Part shown: positions 13,666 through 16,781 of the stretch, piece after piece
Numbering within the stretch: position 1 is the first letter of the stretch
Layout of the letters: each line of letters begins with the position of its first letter
Assembly: GCA_934667845.1 (NCBI GenBank)
Contig: CAKUMQ010000054.1
Coordinates: 1 to 16,781, forward strand
Length of the DNA: 16,781 nt
Direction: 5' to 3'
Origin: an uncultured Eubacteriales bacterium
GTDB lineage: Bacteria; Bacillota; Clostridia; Oscillospirales; Acutalibacteraceae
Translations under genes and position numbers: made by a program
Notes under the pieces: generated by a model
Database searches by the model: none
The model's input: the letters and a program-made list of their open reading frames with translations, nothing else
What the model was told of the DNA's origin: nothing

Positions 13666-14445
13666 TCAGTCGGAGGAGGAGCCGCGGACGGCGGAGGGGG
13701 CTACGCCCTTGGCGGCGTGATAGACCCGCGAAAAATACAGCGGATCGCGAAAGCCGCAGGACAGCGCCGCCGCCTTGACCGCAAAGCCGCGGGACAAAAG
13801 CTCCTCGGCGCAGAGAAGCCGCGTGCGGGTGAGGTAGGCGCCGGGCGACAGCCCGCACCGCCGGACAAAGCAGCGGTGCAGCGTGGCGCGGCTGATGTGC
13901 AGGCTTTCGCACAGGGTGTCAACGCCGAAATCCGGGTGGTGGAATCCGGCGCGGATCAGCAGCGCCGCCGCCTCAAAACGGTCGTCGGCGCCCGGATGGG
14001 CGTCGGGGAGGGGAAAGCGGTCGGCATAGATGCCGAGAATGGCGAGCGCGAGCGCGTCGCCCGTGTGGGTCATGCCCGTGCCGAGCGGCGGCAGCAGAGC
14101 AAATACCGGCAGGATATGCTCCGGCGCAAGCGGCGGCAGCACGCAGCCGTCCGCGGCGCCGATCTGTTCGAGCCGGTCGAGATAGGCTCTGCCGGAAAAG
14201 TTGATCCAGACATATTCCCACGGGTCGGCGGGATCCGGTGCGTAGCAGACCTCCTCAAACGGGCGGATGATAAAGCTCTGCCCGGCGGAGAGGGCATACC
14301 GCCTGCCGCCGCGGACGAAGGTGCCCCGTCCCGCGACGATGTAGTGCAAAATGCCGCAGGTGCGCAGCCCCGGTCCCCATGGCGCAGTCTCCGCCGCGGT
14401 CTGATGTCCGTGGCTGATCAGTCCGACCGGTAAATGCTCTGCCAT
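13666..14445 (-). CDS. AraC-family transcriptional regulator (next to the alpha-galactosidase)
   Basis: The ATG at 14443-14445 follows GGAGG (14454-14458) by 8 bases; a TTG start at 14487 has no such support. The protein has 259 residues. The N-terminal half is a cupin-like sensor (ILHYIVAGRGTFVRGGRRY, LSAGQSFIIRP, WEYVWINFSG). The C-terminal half carries two helix-turn-helix units at about 174-198 (DTLCESLHISRATLHRCFVR) and about 221-247 (YFSRVYHAAKGVAP). It is divergent from the GH27 gene, with 116 bases between the starts, so it most likely activates that gene in response to an alpha-galactoside or galactose. The ligand is inferred from context only. It differs clearly from the regulator at 310-1167. 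Confidence 0.9.
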   Translation of the reverse strand: MAEHLPVGLISHGHQTAAETAPWGPGLRTCGILHYIVAGRGTFVRGGRRYALSAGQSFIIRPFEEVCYAPDPADPWEYVWINFSGRAYLDRLEQIGAADGCVLPPLAPEHILPVFALLPPLGTGMTHTGDALALAILGIYADRFPLPDAHPGADDRFEAAALLIRAGFHHPDFGVDTLCESLHISRATLHRCFVRRCGLSPGAYLTRTRLLCAEELLSRGFAVKAAALSCGFRDPLYFSRVYHAAKGVAPSAVRGSSSD

Positions 14446-14497
14446 AAGCGCTGCCTCCGAGTGAAACAAAAATCCATATCCGTGCAATAAAACGCCA

Positions 14498-14536
14498 TTG
14501 CCGCCGACGGCACGCGTTTGCTATACTGACTATACT
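14498..14536 (+). promoter_or_regulatory. Promoter and possible operator of the GH27 gene
   Basis: TTGCCG (14498-14503) and TATACT (14522-14527) are spaced by 18 bases; a second TATACT lies at 14531-14536 because CTATACT is repeated in tandem. A dyad TGCCG-CCGA-CGGCA (14499-14512) covers the -35 and part of the spacer and could be a regulator site. Confidence 0.55.
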
Positions 14537-14561
14537 CTATTTTGAATCGGAGGTCAAGTCT

Positions 14562-15689
14562 ATGCAGCAAAAAACTCCCCCTATGGGATGGAATTCCTGG
14601 AACACCTTCGGCGCGAACATCAATGAGCAGCTGATCTTTGACACGGCGGATAAGCTGGTCGAGACCGGTCTGCGCGACCTCGGCTACAATTATCTGGTCA
14701 TCGACGACTGCTGGTCGCTGCGTGAGCGCGGCGCGGACGGCAGGATCGTTCCCGACCCCGAAAAATTCCCCCACGGCATGAAGGCGGTGGCGGACTATGT
14801 CCATGAAAAGGGGCTGAAATTCGGCATGTATTCCTGCGCGGGCAACCTGACCTGCGCGGGCTATCCGGGCAGCTTCGATCATGAATTTGTCGATGCCGCG
14901 ACGTTTGCGGAGTGGGGCGTGGACTTCCTCAAGTACGATTACTGCAACCACAACGCGATGCTGCACGGCAAATATCTCTACCGCCGGATGGGGCTGGCGC
15001 TGAAAAACTGCGGACGGGATATCCTGTTCAGCGCGTGCAGCTGGGGCGCGGACGATACCGCTTTGTGGATCCGCGAAACGGGAGCGGATATGTGGCGCTC
15101 GACCGGCGATATCAACGATTCGTTTGAGTCGGTCCGCGAGCTGACCGAGCAGCAGGAGAGCATTCTGCCCTACGGCGGTACCGGCTGCTATAACGATATG
15201 GATATGCTGGTCGTCGGCATGCACGGCAAGGGCAATGTTGCGCGCGGCGGCATGGACGACAAGCAGTATCGGACACATTTCTCCATATGGGCGCTGTTTG
15301 CTTCCCCGCTGATGATCGGCTGCGATGTGCGGAACATGACGCCCGAGACGCTGGAGATCCTGTCGAACCGCGAGCTGCTCGCGATCGACCAGGATGAGGG
15401 CGGACGGCAGGTGTTCCCGCTGAACGGTATCTGGAGCGGTACGAAGAACTATGCCCGTATGCTGTCAAACGGCGACATTGCGATCGGCTGCTTCAACTTC
15501 GGGGACAAACCCACCGGCGCGCGCTTCACGGTGGATGAGCTGGGACTGGGCGACGGCGTCGGCAAGACGCTGCTGCTGCAGGACGTGTGGAGCGGCGAGA
15601 GCTTCAAGCTGAAAAACGCCGAGTATATGCAGGATGTGGAAGCCTACGGCTGCCGCATGTTCCGCGCCCGCGTCGTGGACGCGGACTGA
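14562..15689 (+). CDS. GH27 alpha-galactosidase (melibiase), cytoplasmic
   Basis: The protein has 375 residues, typical for a single-domain-plus-C-terminal-beta GH27 enzyme. It starts with the family hallmark TPPMGWNSWNTFG, followed by Asp48-Asp49 in VIDDCW, nucleophile Asp126 in FLKYDYCNHN, and acid/base Asp183 in WRSTGDI. FASPLMIGCDVRNM (about 246-259) is also characteristic. The family removes terminal alpha-linked galactose from oligosaccharides such as melibiose and raffinose, and some members act on N-acetylgalactosamine or arabinose. No signal peptide is present, so the substrate must be imported by a transporter not seen here. GGAGGT (14549-14554) is 7 bases before the ATG. Regulation by the divergent AraC-type gene is likely. 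Confidence 0.92.
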   Translation: MQQKTPPMGWNSWNTFGANINEQLIFDTADKLVETGLRDLGYNYLVIDDCWSLRERGADGRIVPDPEKFPHGMKAVADYVHEKGLKFGMYSCAGNLTCAGYPGSFDHEFVDAATFAEWGVDFLKYDYCNHNAMLHGKYLYRRMGLALKNCGRDILFSACSWGADDTALWIRETGADMWRSTGDINDSFESVRELTEQQESILPYGGTGCYNDMDMLVVGMHGKGNVARGGMDDKQYRTHFSIWALFASPLMIGCDVRNMTPETLEILSNRELLAIDQDEGGRQVFPLNGIWSGTKNYARMLSNGDIAIGCFNFGDKPTGARFTVDELGLGDGVGKTLLLQDVWSGESFKLKNAEYMQDVEAYGCRMFRARVVDAD

Positions 15690-15707
15690 GCAAAAACAGA
15701 CCGAGAG

Positions 15708-15744
15708 AAAGCCCCGTGCGCCGGAAAAGCGCACGGGGCTTTTG
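15708..15744. terminator. Intrinsic terminator of the GH27 gene
   Basis: A 14-pair stem (15708-15721 with 15729-15742) encloses a 7-base loop, with AAA before and TTTT at its end. It starts 18 bases after the stop codon. Confidence 0.88.
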
Positions 15745-15946
15745 CTGTGTGAACGATGCGGCTGACGGCAGCTTTTGCGGCAGGGCGGCAAAGCCGGGAG
15801 AGGGTTGCTCCCCTGCACTTTGCCGTTTCCCTTTTCCGCTTTGACCCGGAGCAAAGCCGGGATACTCTGCATATGGTATGGCGGCAGGGTACGATTCCTG
15901 CTTTACAATCGCCCATGTGTGAATATGAGTTACGCCATCTTTGCAG

Positions 15947-15981
15947 CCCGGCGGATACACGTTCACACACAGTCCGCCGGG
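15947..15981. repeat. Perfect 9-bp inverted repeat with 17-base loop
   Basis: CCCGGCGGA (15947-15955) is matched by TCCGCCGGG (15973-15981). The loop contains CACGTTCACACACAG. It has no T run and is not next to a coding end, so it is not an obvious terminator. Confidence 0.6.
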
Positions 15982-16053
15982 AGCCGTCTACAGTATACAC
16001 CCCTGTGTCGGAATCGGCAAGGGGTACGGCGGATATTTTTCAAAAAACCGCCG

Positions 16054-16080
16054 AAAAAGGAGGGAAAGAGCCGCTCCTCC
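16054..16080 (-). terminator. Possible terminator of the DUF4349 gene
   Basis: On the minus strand GGAGG (16076-16080) pairs with CCTCC (16059-16063) and is followed by five T (16054-16058). The stem is short; a second hairpin (16027-16053) lies just beyond it. Confidence 0.4.
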
Positions 16081-16126
16081 GCCTTTTCCGCAGCCGGGCA
16101 AAGCGCCGCCTTGTCAGCTGCCGGGA

Positions 16127-16781
16127 TTATTTTTGCTTTTTCTTCCGGCAGCGGCGCACGATCAGGACAATGATCAGCGCGGCGGCGCCGAGAAGAAGCC
16201 AATAGGGCAGCGCCGCAATAAGGAAGGAGCAGATAGCCAGAAGCCCGCTGCCGACATCGGCAAAATTCGCAAGAAGATCGTTCTGCGTCTGCTCAAACCA
16301 GTTCCGCGAGACCGGCGTTTCCCGTTCCACCTCGTTGATATACAGCGTAAACGTGGTGTACTCCACGAGATTGTCCAGCCGGTTGAGCTTGCCCTGATAT
16401 GACTCGATCTCGGTAATGACGGCAGTCAGCTTTTCATATATGGTCAGCGTATCGGCGACGCTTTTCGCCTGCGTCAGCAGCTTTTCCAGCGTTTCCTTTT
16501 CCAGCGTCAGCGCCTTGATCCGGCTCTGGGTGTCGATGTATTGATCGGTGACGTCGTCCGTGTCCACGGACCGGTCCACCACATTGGCGTTTTCGGCAAT
16601 AAACGCCGAAAAGTCTGCCTGCTTTGCCTTCGGGACCCGGATCTTCAGCTGTGCCGAGCGGCAGTCGATGCCGTAGTAGCGGTTTCCCTCAATTTTTGAG
16701 CTTTCGATATAGCCGCCCGACTGTTCCACGGCGGATTGGATGTCCTCCGTAAGCCGGTCAAACGTCTGAGTCTCGACCGTG
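16127..16781 (-). CDS. DUF4349 domain membrane protein (N-terminus beyond window)
   Basis: The frame is open to the right edge, so the start is missing; about 217 residues are visible. The visible part holds the second half of a DUF4349 domain: SGGYIESSKIEG, AQLKIRVPKAKQADF, then a helical stretch rich in Glu, Lys and Leu (SRIKALTLEKETLEKLL) predicted to form a coiled coil, then LVEYTTFTLYINEV. A hydrophobic region (about LLAICSFLIAALPYW and LLLGAAALIIVLIV) and a KKK-rich tail follow, giving one or two membrane segments at the C-terminus. Such proteins are usually lipoprotein or membrane anchored with the domain outside; their function is not established. Some full-length relatives carry an N-terminal zinc-ribbon or anti-sigma part, which cannot be judged here. 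Confidence 0.85.
   Translation of the reverse strand, partial: TVETQTFDRLTEDIQSAVEQSGGYIESSKIEGNRYYGIDCRSAQLKIRVPKAKQADFSAFIAENANVVDRSVDTDDVTDQYIDTQSRIKALTLEKETLEKLLTQAKSVADTLTIYEKLTAVITEIESYQGKLNRLDNLVEYTTFTLYINEVERETPVSRNWFEQTQNDLLANFADVGSGLLAICSFLIAALPYWLLLGAAALIIVLIVRRCRKKKQK

Larger units (their letters stand above)
15745..16126. other. Non-coding spacer with several inverted repeats
   Basis: No recognisable gene is present. Open frames in this stretch have no ribosome binding site or family resemblance and are rich in Arg, as expected of chance frames in GC-rich DNA. It holds a direct repeat GCAAAGCCGGGA (15788-15799 and 15851-15862), an inverted repeat at 15947-15981, another at 16027-16053 (CGGCGG/CCGCCG), and a likely terminator for the minus-strand gene at 16054-16080. 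Confidence 0.6.

Noticed and set aside
13478..13912. Upstream extension of the lipoprotein frame
   Set aside because: It runs through the promoter and into the AraC-type gene. The lipoprotein signal and the AAGGAG site place the start at 13477.
15884..15901. T-arm-like hairpin GCAGG...CCTGC with loop GTACGATT, suggesting a tRNA
   Set aside because: The loop is 8 bases and lacks the TTC start of a T loop, and no acceptor, anticodon or D arm can be built around it.
15756..16205. Several plus-strand open frames of 130-150 codons in the spacer
   Set aside because: They overlap one another in different frames, run into the DUF4349 gene on the other strand, and show no domain, signal or ribosome binding site.

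Overview
The window looks like chromosomal DNA of a GC-rich Bacillota, most likely a gut or anaerobic member of the Clostridia (Ruminococcaceae/Oscillospiraceae type). This is inferred from AGGAGG-type ribosome binding sites, sigma-A-like promoters, cell-wall-binding repeats of the choline/glucan-binding type, two AraC-type sugar regulators, a GH27 galactosidase, a DUF4349 protein and intrinsic terminators. No RNA gene, transposase or CRISPR array was seen.

Layout. (1) 1-301: the 3' end of a HAD-type sugar-phosphate phosphatase or phosphomutase, with a terminator shared with the next, convergent gene. (2) 310-7029: an AraC-type regulator divergent from a two-gene surface module, made of a secreted SGNH/GDSL hydrolase and a 1393-residue multi-module wall-associated protein. 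Both carry the same kind of cell-wall-binding repeat, so they probably act together on extracellular glycans. (3) 7147-8588: an aspartate-type aminotransferase with its own promoter and terminator. (4) 8604-11937: a three-gene ABC transporter cassette (permease with a large extracytoplasmic domain, ATPase, second permease) behind a promoter with tandem repeats and a dyad. (5) 11938-12104: a decayed second copy of the aminotransferase 3' end and its terminator. (6) 12152-13573: a lipoprotein gene on the minus strand. (7) 13631-15744: an AraC-type regulator divergent from a GH27 alpha-galactosidase. (8) 15745-16126: non-coding DNA with inverted repeats. (9) 16127-end: a DUF4349 membrane protein running off the window.

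The most informative structure is the duplicated aminotransferase tail. The intact 3' end (8430-8603) is repeated at 11938-12091, with 58 of the first 60 bases identical and then a 25-bp deletion between two TCTCTGC repeats. The two copies bracket the ABC cassette exactly. The relic also ends with a short match to the 3' end of the AraC gene at 13666. This suggests an old aminotransferase/AraC convergent junction into which the ABC cassette and the lipoprotein gene were inserted.

The best candidates for something new are this ABC cassette, whose first permease carries what looks like the N-terminal beta domain of an M1 peptidase without a catalytic domain, and the SGNH/giant surface protein pair. 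Function assignments rest on reading motifs by eye; no database search was possible.
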